Assembly: GCA_008360975.2 (NCBI GenBank)
Contig: CM039193.1
Location: 8,298,501 to 8,362,500 of the forward strand
Direction: 5' to 3'
Origin: Lichenostomus cassidix
Taxonomy: Eukaryota > Chordata > Aves > Passeriformes > Meliphagidae
DNA: 64,000 nt
Position 1 is the stretch's first letter. Each line of letters opens with the position of its first letter. The position numbers were made by a program, and so were the translations under genes. The notes below the pieces were generated by a model that saw only the letters and a list, made by a program, of their open reading frames with translations, did not search any database and had not been told where the DNA came from. Shown here one piece after another: positions 13,201-28,200 of the stretch.

Positions 13201-16200
13201 AAGAAATTCTAGTGTAGTTTTAGTTGGAGAGGTAATGGCATTTTGTGTGGTCCAAAACTCCCTGTATCTTTCACTCATGCACTATTAAAATAGTGCTACA
13301 CTGGCTATTGGTTACAGAAGTTGCTGAACTCTGGAACCAGCATAAAGTGTCATCTTCAAGGCTTACAGACTTTTCTGTCTGTAATATGCAGTCTTCTCCC
13401 TGCATATTTCATTAAGAATAAGTACTGTGCTATGCAAATGAATATTTGGGTTTGACTTATTCCTAACTCAGGTATGTTTCTTCAGCAACTCTGGAAATGA
13501 ATGTAGATCTTTACAAGGGAGGCTTAGACTAAAAAGGCAGAATATTCAGGCTAATTTACATAGATACTAAGTATTTTAAAGTAGAGCTTTATATTTCTGA
13601 ACTCCTGGTCTGCGCAAGACATTACATTTGTGACTAAAGTGTAAGGAATTTTTGGATATCTGAGGCAGAGCCAGGAATAGAAGTCAGGGGTTCAAGGCTC
13701 TAATTGCCTAACATTCTCTAAACCCTTAACAAAACTGTCACTTAAAATTTCTTTTCCATGTTTTGATACTTCGTTCCAAATTGACTTAAAATCTTAAAAA
13801 GCAAGTGATTCATCACCTTGTTTCCTTCAGAATTCATTACAAAATTGTATCTGTACTGCTCTCTGTGAATTAAACAGCAACAATTGCATTGGAAGTTATT
13901 CTAGAATGAGAACAGAACAGGTGAGACTGTGATGTGGGAAGTGGGTTGTTACTAAATCAGTAGACCAGAAAATTAAGCCACTCCTCTCTACTCATTCCCA
14001 GTCCTTTGTGCATAAGAATTAGTGAATTCTCCTGAAGTTGGTTGTACATTAAGTGCATAACCATACCCTAGGGGGCTCTTTACAGTGGTCTGAGCTATTA
14101 GTGCATATTTGTAAACCATGAAGGCAGCATGAGACATGTCAAATCTAATTTCATGATGGGGAAGAGACCTTCTGAATACTAACAGTATTTTGCCTTCATT
14201 TATGGTGATTCAGACTTCCTCCCACCCACCCAAGCTGCTGAATGTGCCTGAAGTGGTAATTCTAACAAAACTAAAACTAAAATATCACAGTAAAGCACAG
14301 AATACCGCACTAAACTTACTGTCTTCTGTGATGGCAGGCATTTTATTATTGCAATGCTACTTTATTATTACGTTTTTAGTATTTTTTTATTGAGGTTTTT
14401 TTAATATGGTTGATGGGAACTTTGTTTTATGGAGCTGGAAGGTTTCAATATCTAGTGAATAATCCACACCACACTACCTTTAATGAAGATAAGGGAGTAT
14501 TGCATACTTGAGCAATTCTCCTTTTCTTAGATGCTATTTGAGATTGGGTTTAATCAATCAAATTGACATTTTTTTCTATATCAAGATTCCAAACAGTAAA
14601 ATATAAGTTAACAATAAAAATATAAAAATGGTCTTTTCATGTGTATCTGGTGCACTCAATCTTTAAATCCATTTCTGTAGTTTATTGTTTGTTTTAAAAT
14701 TGTCAGATTAGTTGTGGCTGTATTCAGGGGAACTTGGTGAAACAGATATCTTTATACATTTTTCATGTCACACTTTTTTACCAGAACAGTAGTTTGAGAT
14801 TTAAAACATAAGTTCTGAATGTAAAAGTGTGGGATTTCAGCAATAAAGAAGGAGCAGATTGCAATATTACGAACTTTCCACCAATGTGTGATTATTTTTA
14901 AAATGTCAGACACAAAAAATGCCTATAGAAAAAGATCAATGGCCATATTTAATAAAATTATGTTTTCCTAGAATAAAATTCAGTTGCAGGTTTCAAATCT
15001 TGACAGCTAAATAGTTTCAGGTTTGCAAATTGCAGGCTTGCATGTCACGTACCAAAGCCTGTATACTTTTTGAGCTGTGATTAGAAATGTTTTGATTAAC
15101 CTTGCTGCACTTTGAAAGCAGCCTGATCATTTTTGTTGTGTCCTCATCACTCTTATTCTTCTCTGATTAGCAAAACGTTTCTGTACTAGAAAAACTTACT
15201 TCGCTCTACAACTTTCTGAGAAAATGAGAACGATCAGAGTAGCTCACAATTTACATGTTTGGCATTGAAATTGTATGTTTCAGATAAAGGGGTGTCTCCA
15301 CAGAGGTTCACTGAGAGAATTCAGTTGAATAGGGAGGAGCACTTCGGAGCTACTGGAGGTTCACCCTGCCGTAATTTACCCTCAGCCCAGAATGCCTCTG
15401 TTGAACATCACAGCAGGGAAACAGCTGATCAGCACAGGAACAATAGAGAGGTTTTCACATTTTCATCAAGACCTCGATCAGCTCCTCATGGAAGGTCTCC
15501 AAATATGTCACCAGAAAGTTGTGTTTTCCCTTTGGATTTGGAGCCAGACAGTAACGGCGAGCAAGAGAAAACCGAAACTGAAGATAGCTTTGAAGGAACT
15601 GACAGCAGCGAGGAGGTAGGCCACTTTGTACATGTAACTCTTGATAAAGTAGTCTTTATCCTAAAACTCGTAGGATGAGATTCTGTCTTCAAGCCAGACA
15701 GAGAGGATAAATCATCTTTTCCCCAAATACCTAGGGGTAGATTTGTCTTTGTCAGGTTGCTGTGTATGACTGGATACAGGACTCAGTGCAGGTGTACCCT
15801 ATGTAACAAGTTGACAAAAGAAACCCAACTCTGCCAGTCCCTGTGCTAACAGAGAGGTGCCAGAACTGTGCAGCATTACTACAAAAAATATTTTAGGAAA
15901 GCCTGCACTGTAGATTTGAGTGAGATCCAAATCCTTTATGGTTGCTTATGAGTTCAGTAAATAAGACTTCATTGTGCCTTTTAAAACTGTAAATGGAGAC
16001 TGGTTTTGCTCATTGACACTGCTGAAAGTGAATTACAAAACTCCAGCTTTTGAATGTCACTTGATTGTTGGTATTTCTGCTTTATATCCTGTCTGAGCAT
16101 CACCAACTTTAATTCTTTTGCAATGTGGAAATCTTTCAGCAATTAAATTAATGAAAGAAAAGAAACATTTTTTAGTATATCTATCTAGTATCATCTGATA

Positions 16201-19200
16201 CTATATAGAAATTTGCTGTAATGTCAATGCATGCAATAATTTCATTGTCATTACAGTAGCTGCTAAAGTTCCTACCTTTCTAAAATTCTAGTATATTTCA
16301 CTTTTAATTATAAAATCTGTTTCTTAGCGTTTGAATCTGTAGCTCATAGCAGAGAAATAATATGTAACTGAGTTGCATAATAGCAAGATTGACTGAATTT
16401 AACTGTTCTACAAAATAACTGAGGGAATGAAACTGTAAATTTCCAAAATGTGTACCATTAATAAAACAGAGGGGTTATCTTTTTGAATGTACATTTTGTG
16501 GTGTGTATTCCTGGACTCAGTGAAGTCAGTAGCAATCTTGGATCACTTTCATGTGCAGCAGGATTGCACCTCAGCTGTGAGAGGCACACTGCAGGTGATA
16601 CTGCCTTACATCCTGTGTGGGAACATATGGCAGAGGAGGAGCATGAGGAGATGAAGATGAGGCTCCTCTCATCCTTTCTTCCTTGAGAATAAGAATATTG
16701 AGACAAACACTAAATGCACTTCCCCATTATTTCTCTTTCCATCTGCTCAGTCCTGCTGATTGTTGTTGAGATGGTGTATGAGTGAGCATCATACACTTGA
16801 TTCATGGGATATTTTGCAGAGACTTTGTTAGAAGCATGGATAAAAGGTTAATAAACTAGCCTCTAAAATTCTTAAATTGTATTCAAATGGTAATGAATAT
16901 GATATTCAGTACCATATGATTACCAGAGCAGAGCAAAGTGATCTCAGCAGGAGTTATTTCTTCTACATTTAAGTTGAAGATGCAATGTGAAAATGTGTAA
17001 TATTAATAATTCAGAGGAAAGACATCATTGTCATGGATTCTTTGCTTAGTTCTGGTTTACAGTTGTAATAAATTCCATTGAAATTATGATTATCAGGTAA
17101 GACACAGGTCTGGGAGGTCACCAGCATTCAAAATTTTTCCTGACATTTTGAAAAGCGTAATCACCTTGAGATGTAAGAATATGTTTATGGTATAGTCAGT
17201 ATATTTGCCACAAAAAGCAGCTGTTTTTCAGAATCCTTGTAAATTTAGAAACAGAAAGCAGAGATTAAAGAGAGATTTTGAAGTGTTAAGGTTATGTAAA
17301 ACTGAATTGTGTGATGATGAGAGGGAACCAACCACTCTTGCTTTGTTTCCTAAATTTAGGATAACAGTGAACTCATCCAGAGTACTGAGAGCATTGAGGG
17401 CAGCCACAGTAGACAAAGAACGTCTGATTCAGCAGTTTTTAAAGAGATCCCATTAAATAAGATGTCACAGAGAAATGAATACTGGAAGAATAAGGAACAC
17501 AGCAAACACAACTTCGAAGAGACCGAGTTACCAAAACCACAGAGTTCGACCATGAGAAAACCAGAATCTATTAGCTTTCAGAGAAGTTTAAAACCAATCC
17601 TTTCTCTTTCTCCAATTCAAATTAAATCTAAATCCTTTAGAGTAATTAGAAATGTATCTGAAGAAACTGATAGATATGAAGGAGTTTCAGATCAATTAGA
17701 AAGATCTGTCAGTAAAACATCTCTCAAGAAAGTCTCAAAAGAAAATTCAAGTCTGATGGCACAGACTTGTGTAAGTGATTTTTACTTTGAAATTAAATTA
17801 CTAGATTGTGTAGAGAAGCTGTATGAGATATACCCATTTGCATGAAGTGATTAATAGTACATCTTTCATTCAGATATATTTTGGCTTCATTATAAAAGCA
17901 TTTACTGTGCTCAGTCTGTTGAAAGTTGATTTTGTAGGGTTTTGTGGCACACAAAATAATACTCCAAATAGAAATCACAGTCTTCATTTTTTTGTTTTGA
18001 ATGCATTGTATCATTCCTTCTGCTTTCTTATTCTTCTGTTTATTATAAAAAGCAATGCATAATCTTTTTTTTTTTTTAATTAATATTCTTACCTGTGCCA
18101 CTTCCTTCTTGATGACTGTGTATCATATTCCCTTGCAGCTGTCTCTCTTACAGGTCAAGGAATTTTATGGTACTTAGTCCCAAGGGTTTATGTGTCTCAC
18201 GGTGCTGTGAGGTTGTGTCTCAGACTGGGGGGTCTGGAAATTTCTTCCTGTATTCTGCAAGTAGCTTATCAGATTGGTAAAGGCCCTTCACTTTTCCTGA
18301 TAAAAACAGAACATCCTTTTCCATGAAGGTTGTGGAGACTGGTTTCCTTTGGGATGAAAGTAGATTGGGGGGAGGAAGGAGGATGAAGTACAACAGTGCA
18401 AGTGAAAATCAGAAACAGTGCTGAGATTTTATGATAATGAGAATTATCACTGGCTGGTGATTTTAAAGACTATGAAAAGAAAAAACATTAAAAAGCAGAG
18501 AAAATCCTACAAATAGCAGCATATGTTCTATGTATTTATGATCTGGAAAAGACATTAGAATTGCCACTAGTGATGTAGAAAATGTGGAAGAAAGCAATGC
18601 ATGGGCTCATTTCTACTTGGAAAGAAGATAATGTTTCTGTAATTTTCAGTGATGGGAAAAGCCCCAGCTGATACTGATAATCTGATTCTGTTTTTTTAGG
18701 GATGTTAATACACAGTGAATGTGTATGGTAAAATTTGTTTATATTTTGCATTCCCTTTCCCTCCTAGTATCATCTTTAGGAATTTAACTTTTCTGTTTTC
18801 CAGCAATTACATATATCTTTGTGATTAAATGTATTCCTTGTTTCCTGATCTTTTCAAGTTTTAGAAAATTGTTCCACTTAAAACTCAAGCATGTTTATTA
18901 CTTATCATAACTGTAATCTATTTGTCCATAATAAATGAAATTATACATTTATTACTTTCCTGAAAGATATTATCGGTGTTTAATGCAGTCACCAACTTTG
19001 TCCTGTAGAACACAGCTAAATGCAGACTCTCTTGGTGGCTTGCAATAGTTGATTACTAATTTAGACAATAATGTTATTAGCATACTGCACTTGTAGCTGT
19101 AAACGTATTGCACATGTGATTTGTTGCTTGTAAGTAATTTTTTTCAATAATAAATCCTATTATTAATGTATAAAAACTCATTAGCTACAGAAGTTGTTTT

Positions 19201-22200
19201 ATTGCTACAGAACATAAGAATAAATTATCTGGCAGATTTAGGTCTTATACTTGATCAAGTTTTAAAATTTTCCAGAAGCCCTTCCTTAGAGATCTTTGAC
19301 ACTTCTTTTTGTGCTCATACAGAGGACTAGTAAAGAAAAAAAATGCTTAACCAACTCTTCCTGCAATTGATTTGCCAGCTGCTTAATATGCTTTAAGGAC
19401 CTGGTTTCTTGCAATGTTTTATTCATGTTTTAATAGAGTTCTCTATTATTAAGTTCAAATATTTTTAATTAAGAAAGAAGTATAGCCCTCTGGGTAATAT
19501 TGCAAGCATGTAGATAGCTGGTAATTAAAGTTTTCCACACGTATAACTACATTCAAACAATTCTGAATAAATCATTTGAACCTAGAAGAATGCAAATGTC
19601 ATTATATATGAAAAAAAATCTTTTAAACAACAGGTTTTGTCAATCTAGCAAAAGTTTTAAATGCTTAATAAAAATACTTTATTGTAAGGGAAGGATATGC
19701 AATTAGACAAGATAAGCTTTTAATTACTAAATGAAATATTAATTTTAGACAAATTTATGGGTATTGCAAAATTACTTCTTACATCAGAATATTTTCCTAA
19801 ATTACAAAGTTAATTTCAAATCCGGTTTTCAAATTCTCTCTTTGAAAATCAACAAAGACAATATAAAATTTGTGAAGAGATTTTTTGGTAGTAGCCATCT
19901 GAAGCTGAAGAATAAATAGTCCAAACTATTTCCCCTTCATTAGTTTATTTTAGGGGATGTTTAACACAGAAAATGGTCTTAGCATCTCTTCTCCTTCCTG
20001 AGTATGGTATTTTCAGAGTGAGACCATTACAGGAAAAGAAAACAGAATGACAATTTGAAATAAGCTGGAGAGGGGGTGGGGGAACAGCAGATGTTTAGAA
20101 TAATGCTGTAATAATTCCCAAAATCTATGCATCTTTCTTCATAGATTTAAAGGAAAAGGCAAGCAAGTTTGGGCAATTTTTTGCTTTTATTAAAAAGAGA
20201 ATGGGAAAAAAAATCTTTCAACAGTTAGTGCTTTTATTCTGCAGCGCACCAGTTCATGCTGTCTGTTTAATGACTGTGTGCCAATTACATGAGGGAAGAA
20301 AGATAAGCCAAAGCTTCTCTTACAATAATCAAATAACTGCAGAAGGTTTATATATAGGAAAATTAACAGGAAATCAGCATGTTCAATAAGATCAATAAGA
20401 GTCACCGCAGCTGCAGATCTGGTGGAATACTGATCCATCTGAGCAAAGCAGGCTCCCCAGGCATGGCAAGGCAAGCTTTAGGTGAGGTGAACGAATGACT
20501 AACAGTCACTGAGCTAGTAACAGGCATTCAGAAAGAGTCTAGAGGTAACATCTGTTATTTTAGGATTAAAAATGGTAGTGGTAATCACAATATTCAGGAA
20601 TGAAGCTTGGTCCTTTTAAGCCAGAGGTAAAAAAGGAATGGTAGCTGTGCAAACTGCTTCTGTCATCTGATACCTTGTATCTTCTGTCATCTTCTTGTAC
20701 ATGGGAAGAAAGCAAGGAGTTGTAATCATAATTTCAGTATGAATTCTGGTGGTAAGGTGACCTTTGTACCCCTAGAAGACACACTAAAACACTACACTCT
20801 GCATTTCATAGCAGGAAAAGCTGTCAGTGTTCGTATCACTTGTACTGCTGACTTCTGTGTGTCCTTGAGGTCTTCAGTTACCTGGACCTGTCTCACAGCA
20901 AAACAGACTGAGAGATCTTCCCTTCTGCCAGGAACATTATACACTCTTGGTCTAAAAGCTCCGTTCTCTTCTCTAGAATCAAAGCCTGTCCCTCTTTGGG
21001 ATACTGTTACATACTGTCTCGAAGCCCACTGATCAAAGCAGAGAAACTTTGTAGTTCCATTTAGAACCAAAACTGGAGCCTCAAGTATTAGACCTGTTCC
21101 CTTGTGAAAGAGCAATCCATGTGGACCCTTTAAAAAAGGGAAATCTTTTCTTAAAGGAGTTCTTTAAACAAAGATGATGCCAACATCAGGTTGCGTGACT
21201 TTATCTTATCTTGAGGTTTTGTGTGAAACTTAAATACCAGCTGCAAAATGGTTAATATGTGTTGGAAGCTTTTGGCCTGTGGATCAATTTTGATATAACA
21301 ATTAGGGTTACATTAAAAATTCAACCAGTGGATTTGAAGAAAAGTGAAAATACATTGATGTTTACTTGAAAATGCATGCACTAGCAAATTCCCAGAATAA
21401 TTTTTGAAATTTACTGTTGACGTGGCTTTCCAGAGAAATTTTGTGCTGTGCTTGACCAATAACTGAATGTTATGCTGATGGTGTTGATGATACTGTGATA
21501 ACTATGGGATTGGGTTTAATTCAAGATTTGCATTTAATAGCTGATGGATTTTTGAACTTCTTAAAGCCTGCTTTTATCTTCTGTTTTTAATTGCAGTGGA
21601 ACAGCAACTTCACCAAACACCCTGGATCAAAACTGCAGTTCATTACAGCATTTGTGGTGTTCTTCCTTCCTGTAATTATGAGTAAATATGCTTGATCTTC
21701 ATAGCTGAACAGAAATCTGTTCAATAGTTTTTTTCTAGTAAATATTTTGTTTCTCTTTCAGTATTGTAGCTTCTTGAAGATTCTCTGAGAGATTCTCCAA
21801 GGTCTCTGTGGGTTTCATTCATCTGTTCTGTTCTGTGAGCTTGTCTATATTGTTGACTTTTCCATTTTATTTCACAGGAGTATGACAGGAAAAAGTACCA
21901 GTCAAATATACTGAGCTCATCTGAACTACAGATGCTGGCCAGCATGAAGAGACAACAAAATGAAGAATTATGGGATGCTGGGATCTCCCATGGGCTGAGC
22001 GTGTCACAGATCAATAGCTGCCCTGTCAGCATAAGTACAAGCAGAGATAATGATACAGAAACCAGGAGTTCCTGTTTACCACCAGTAAGTCTAAACCCAC
22101 AGTATTTTCTCAGGGGTCTTGAATATTAAATTTTGTTTGAGTAGCGTTGAAATTTAAGATATCATTACCAAAGGCTCTTAGAACTTATCAGGTAAAACAT

Positions 22201-25200
22201 GTAACCAAGACACATGCACTTCCAGCAGGTTCTCTAGTACCACCATGGATAAAGAGCAAATCTATTATATATATTCCTTCCTAGAGTCCTGAGTAATCAT
22301 GTAGGCTGTACAGTTTGTCACAATAGTGGCTGACAACCTGCAGGTGTGTGATATGGTACTTAAAAATAGTTCCAAAATGAATGAATCCCAGATATACCAG
22401 TCAGCAGCTGCATTACAGTGTGAGCAATAGAAAATAATTGCTTCTTACAATGATAAAGTCTCATTACTGAAAAGCTAAATGTTTAAAGAACTGAAGCAGG
22501 AGAAAGCAGCAAAAAGCTGCAGCAGTTCTGAGCACTTAGTATGTGATCATTATGTATTTTACACCTTGGATCATTATTTGTCCTGGTACAAAATGGTACA
22601 AAATCACACACAGCTGCACTATGTGACAGCACTGCTGTAAGAAGCAGACTATTTGTTGCAGTCCACCAAAAAGTATTGAATATATGAAAGCACAGAATAA
22701 CATTTCAGGAACTATATAAAGGTATTTCAGGAGCTGCTGTAAAACTAGATAACCTCACACTCCATTTATATATCAGCGATATAGCTGTTACTTTATTACA
22801 GTTGAAGCAATAATAAACAATGAAGGTGGCTTAAGTAAAGCACACAGCACAACTTGGAGGCAGATCCAACGTTAGAAAAGTAAACACAGCTGTGTTGCCC
22901 CAAATAGAAACGATTGCAGAGTAAATGCTCTAAAATGTTAGGTGCAAATTACCTTCAAGGGCCCAGAAGAGAGGTCTGGAGCAGCAGCCTTCCATAGCGA
23001 ATGCTCAACGCAGTGCTGGAACTTTGGAGTACTCTGTTAAATGGTTCCAGATGAGAAGAGATGTATTGATAAGTGGGTAATTGTACAAATAAGAACTTGG
23101 TTTACAGCCTAATATTTTGCAGGACATCAGAGAAGCATTAGTTGGTATTAACTATTTGAGACACGTCTCCATTACACATTTTGTTTATTTAATGATATTT
23201 CCAATATGTTTTCTCCGTACTCACTAAATAGGCTCAAATGTGGTACAAATCTGCAAGACCAGAAAAATGGAGCTCAATTAAATATAGAGAATAGCAGTCT
23301 CATTTATTTTTTAGTAGTTTAATTATGAGGGAATTGATAAGAATATTTAGACACGTCAGGTTTGGGTAATGCAAACTACATGACTAAAACAAAATGAACT
23401 TTTAAAGTAAAATTTACTGCTGCAGTATTCAGTGAAGCACAATGTGATTGCAAAGACAATTCTTTGATCTTACCGCCTTGATCAACTTCTGTAGCTTCAA
23501 TCTAAAAAAAGTGGTTTGATCTAATAGGTTAGTAATATGGATTGCAATTTAGTGTAGTTCTTTATGGCCATCTTTCTCTACATGATTCAGGTGTAAAAGG
23601 CAATGTTTCAGAGGACTTGAGAGTAGAAATGCTGTGCCATTATTCAAATAGTTAGCTGAAATGAAACAGACCAGTCATGGGTTCTTTTCTGTAAGACCTA
23701 AAATCATAGAATTATAGAATGGTCTGGTTTGAAAGGGACCTTTAAAGGTCATCTAATCCATCCCTCCTACCACTGGGCAAGGCCACCTTCCACTAGGCCA
23801 GGTTGCTCAGGTCCCCATCCAACCTGGCCTTGAACACTTGCAGGGATGGGCAGTCAAAGCTTCTCTGGACAACCTGTTCCAGTGCCTCACCACCCTCATT
23901 GTAAAAAAATTCTTTCTTACATCTGGTCTAAATCTACCCTCTTTTAGTTTAAAACTTTCCCTTTGTCATGTCATAACAGGCCCTGCTAAAAACTCTGTCC
24001 CCATCTTTCTTGTAAAGCCTCCTTTAGGTACTGAATGGCTGCAATAAGACCTTCCCAGAGCCTTCTCTTCTCCATGCTGAAAACCCAAATTCTGTCTCCA
24101 TAGGAGAAGTCTTCCATCCCTCTGATAATTTTTGCAACCCCACCCCAGACCCACTCCATCAGGTCTTTCCTGTGCTGAGGACCCCAGAGCTGGGCACAGG
24201 ACCCCAGGTGAGGTCTGACAAGGGTAAAGGGGCAGAATTCTCTCCCTCAACCTGCTGCCAACACCTCCTTTGGATGCAGCCCAGCATACAACTGGCATTC
24301 TGGTCTGACAGGTCATGTCCAGCTTTTCATCCACCGAACTCCCAAGTCCTTTTCCACAGGGCTGCCCTCAATCCCTTCATCCCTCAATACTAGCAAACTA
24401 ATCATTTCTTCAGCTTCCAGTTTTTATAAAGAAGTATTTCTTATATTTATGTTTATTCCTCATATTGTATGTGTGTAGAATAAAATCAGATTTGTTTTTA
24501 TGTCCCTGATCTTTAGTACCACCATCATTTGAGTTGAGTCAAGAGAATTTTCAAATGCTCAATCCTTTCAAAATCAGATGTACAAACTGCAGAAAAGTTT
24601 ATAGAGAGAGATACATATAGATATATATCTGTAGCCATCTTCCAGTTGCACAGGCAAATGATTTGAGCACTGCAGTGTATAGAAAAGAAATGGAAATAAT
24701 TCACACATTGGAATTTGAGAAATTAAGAACAGCTTGAAATTCTTGTCATGATTAAACTTTCATGCTTACATGTGTTTCCAGGTTATATCCTTCTGATTCT
24801 TTAAATCAGTAGTATCAATTGCTTTCTCTTATGTTTTTCAAAGATAAATAAGGAGTATTTTCTTCCACATTTTTCTTCATTTTATACATTTGTGTCCTTT
24901 AGTTGGAATCTATGGCAACAGCACCACCAGAAGGCAGCTTTTTGTGTATCTTTAATTTTGAAATACCTTTGATGTTTTGCACGGCAGGGTAGGGTATAAT
25001 CATGTTAGATAGTGAATTTATGTATCAAAGTAATATTTTATATGTAAACCACATTCTAAGTGAGTTTAATTTTTTTCATCGCTTACCATTTTTAGCCTGA
25101 TTTCCAGAGTCATTGAAAAGTGTTGTGTTACTGACTTTAATGAATCTGAGAAACCCTTTTGAATGTAAAGGCACATTGATCAATCATATTACTGCAGTTA

Positions 25201-28200
25201 GATCAGATGTCCTTAAAAAACTATAAAACAGATATACTAAAACTGTGGTTTTATATTCAATGATGGTTTACCATGAACCGAATATATGCTGTCAGGAGAA
25301 AATGCTGAAATGTAAGTGGTTTAGCAGCTGCTGTAAACTATGACAGTCAAAAATGAATAAAATCACTTTGAATATTATACACTACCCAGCATAGCTATCA
25401 GTTATAAATATGAAAAACTTCTACTTTTAAATGGGTTTACTTTGAAGGAGAATTGTACACCCTTGTAAAATGTGTGTAGGGCACAGTTTTAACTCAAAAA
25501 TATATGTAGGTAGAGCTATATATTTTAAAATATTTTATTGGCCATGTCTTACCTGAATGTTTTCTTAAATCTTAAGGCCTATGAAAATCCATGCTAGCTT
25601 TGCAACACTATGAAAGGCACAGTTCTATATATTGCAGAGTTTAATGTGAAGTTTATACCCACACATATACATGTTATCCAAGAAAATTTGCAAAGCTTAC
25701 AAAACATTTCTGCTTAAATGCCTTCCTTTATTCTAGAGATCCTGTAAGACTTTCTTGCCCTGTCAGAGAATTGGCTCATTCAGCTTCTTGGATAGTTGTT
25801 TCCACACTTCAGATACCAATTCAGATACAACACAAGCAATCTGGAGAAAGATCATCTATGAGAGAATTCAGGATATCTTACTGCATATGGTCCCTGTTTC
25901 TCAGAAATACAAAGTCAGAAATGCAGGGGAGGAGGAAGATTCTCCTAGATTGTTCACTGATACATCCTGGAAGCTTGTAGTGGTATAATAATGGTATAAT
26001 GCTGCATTTGCAGAATCCAACTCATGCCCACCACTAAAATGTGTCTTTTGAGTAAGAAATACTCAGAGGGAAGAAAGCTTACTTGTTCTGCAAGCAATTT
26101 CTTAAATAAAAATTCAATCACATAAATCTTGATCTGAAAAATATTTGAAAGAGTATTTCCAGGTTCATACCTAATTTGTGGAAGGTCTTCTGGCCTCCTT
26201 TATGAGTTTTCAGAAAAGAAAGCCACTTAACACAAAAATGGTCTGGCAGAACTGAAGTATGACAGACAAGGGGAGTGTTATTTAAACCCAGAATTATTCC
26301 AACTGTGAGCTCAGTTTGACAACCCCTGGAGGGATCTGTTCACATCAAGTCAAATTGCAAAACTGAGGCAGAGTATTCTTTACTATGAAATGAGACTAAA
26401 AATTATTTAGACAGATATTCTGGTTCATAGACTGACTAATTCACTCTCTGTCTTGTCCTCAATCTTCCACTAGCTATCATCTGGGAATTGCACTATCTAC
26501 CACCAGGCAGTGAGTCATATTTGGTAGTAATTAGGATGTCATTCATCCTGAACATATATTTTACAGCATCCCTTCCTATTTTCTGAAACCATGAGAACAT
26601 ACTCATTTCTATATTGATTTTTGTAAAAAAAAACCCCTCCTTTCATAACACATTATTTTAGCATTTCATGTACTAAATTGTACAAGCATTGTTAATGTAT
26701 GTTTGCATTTTCACTTCTTTTGCATTTCCTTCAGTGATTTGTTTAGAACTGGTTTTGAGGTGTGTGATAATAGCAGGGGGAGTCTCTTCTGGGACAACTA
26801 CATATATTCTGGGAGCAAATGTATTTATGGATTTTAGAATACTTGAATTTTTACATCAGTTTATGAATATTAATCTTTCTCGCAAATAATTTTTTAATAT
26901 CTTTAACCAAATATAATTTGAAACTTCTGGGGCCTGTATTTACAATGGGTAAGTAAGATTTGAAGACTGTGGAAAATTACCTGGTCTGCCAGCCCTCTTA
27001 GCTCTCCCTTGGTTTTTTCTACTCTTTAATAGTTGCTTCTGTACAGATCTTAAGAGTTCCTTCACCGTGCATCCTATACATGTTCAATCCAGACTCTTCT
27101 GTCAGACAAGACTTCACCACCCTCCATCTCTGAAGTTTCCTGACTGTCCCAACACTCTGACAGGCAGTAGAGAAATGACTCTGTGATCAACTCCTTAATT
27201 CATATGTATTTCCACCCAGACAAGAATCATCTTTAAAGTTGTGCTTTTGCACAGTTAGGACCTCAATATCCATTTTTAATTTAACAGATAAGAAAAAAGA
27301 CTGTAAAATTCTAATATCAGAAGCGGAAAATGTATATGCTTATACCAGATCTCTGAAATACTTCTAAACAATCTATTATTTTTTGTTTTCCATAGCCTGT
27401 CAGTCAACAGCATCACTATCAGAAAGAAATGAGCCCACTTTCTCATTCCAGCCTACGGTAAGATTCCATTTATAGCCCAGGCAGTAAGGATTCAGTTAGA
27501 GTGTTCTGAATATTAAATGTGACACTCTTTGATTTAATCTTCAATCCCTTTTCAATTGCAACCTCCTCTCAGAGGGCTTTATTGCTCATTTTAGTCATTG
27601 TCTACAGTATGTCTGAGCTGTCCGGGAACACAGAACTGAATTCTGCATGTTTTGGATGTACCACTGTGTATTTAAAGTATCTGACACAGGCCTTGCTCCT
27701 GCATCTGCTTTGATGTGTGATTCAGCAAATCGTCCTCATCTCACATACATACACTCTCATCTATTTCTTTCTCCCTCTCTTCCTCTCTGCTTTGAAGGCT
27801 TAGAATTAGAATTCTGTATGTGACTGTAGGTGTCAGGGAATCAATTTGTTCCAAAAGATTTTAATGTTGCTTATTAGGAAAGGGGTTTTTTTTCAATAGA
27901 TAGCCCAGTTAGGAGAGGGGGTTACAACACTGTGGGATAGTGCAAAGGGATCCTGTCTACAGTGTGTTTTGTCTGTCAGGTTTTTAGCTTGATCTGTTTT
28001 GTTTGGAATCAGCAACAAAATCCCTGTGACTTTAATGTAAGGTGAGATGACAAGGGGAAAAGGTGGCTAGGGAAAATGAATCAAATTGAGACTATTGAGA
28101 CAATCAAGATTAATTGTCCAGTTTCAGACCTGCCTTGTACCTGTGAAACCCTAACATCACTTTGTCAATTTTTTAACTGCCTGAACAAGAGGTGTACTAA

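Larger units (their letters stand above)
17771..21877 (+). other. CFAP20DC: CFAP20DC intron
   Basis: Intron of about 4.1 kb. It holds a T-tract near 18,065, a compositionally different block with long open frames on both strands at 20,739-21,115, and a possible minor exon at 21,597-21,671. The remainder is plain AT-rich sequence. Confidence 0.75.
22085..27395 (+). other. CFAP20DC: CFAP20DC intron region with CR1 and a candidate exon
   Basis: About 5.3 kb. It contains a CR1 fragment at 23,703-24,392 and the candidate exon at 25,737-25,982. Short AT and GA/TA simple sequence is near 24,605. The rest is unremarkable. Confidence 0.7.
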
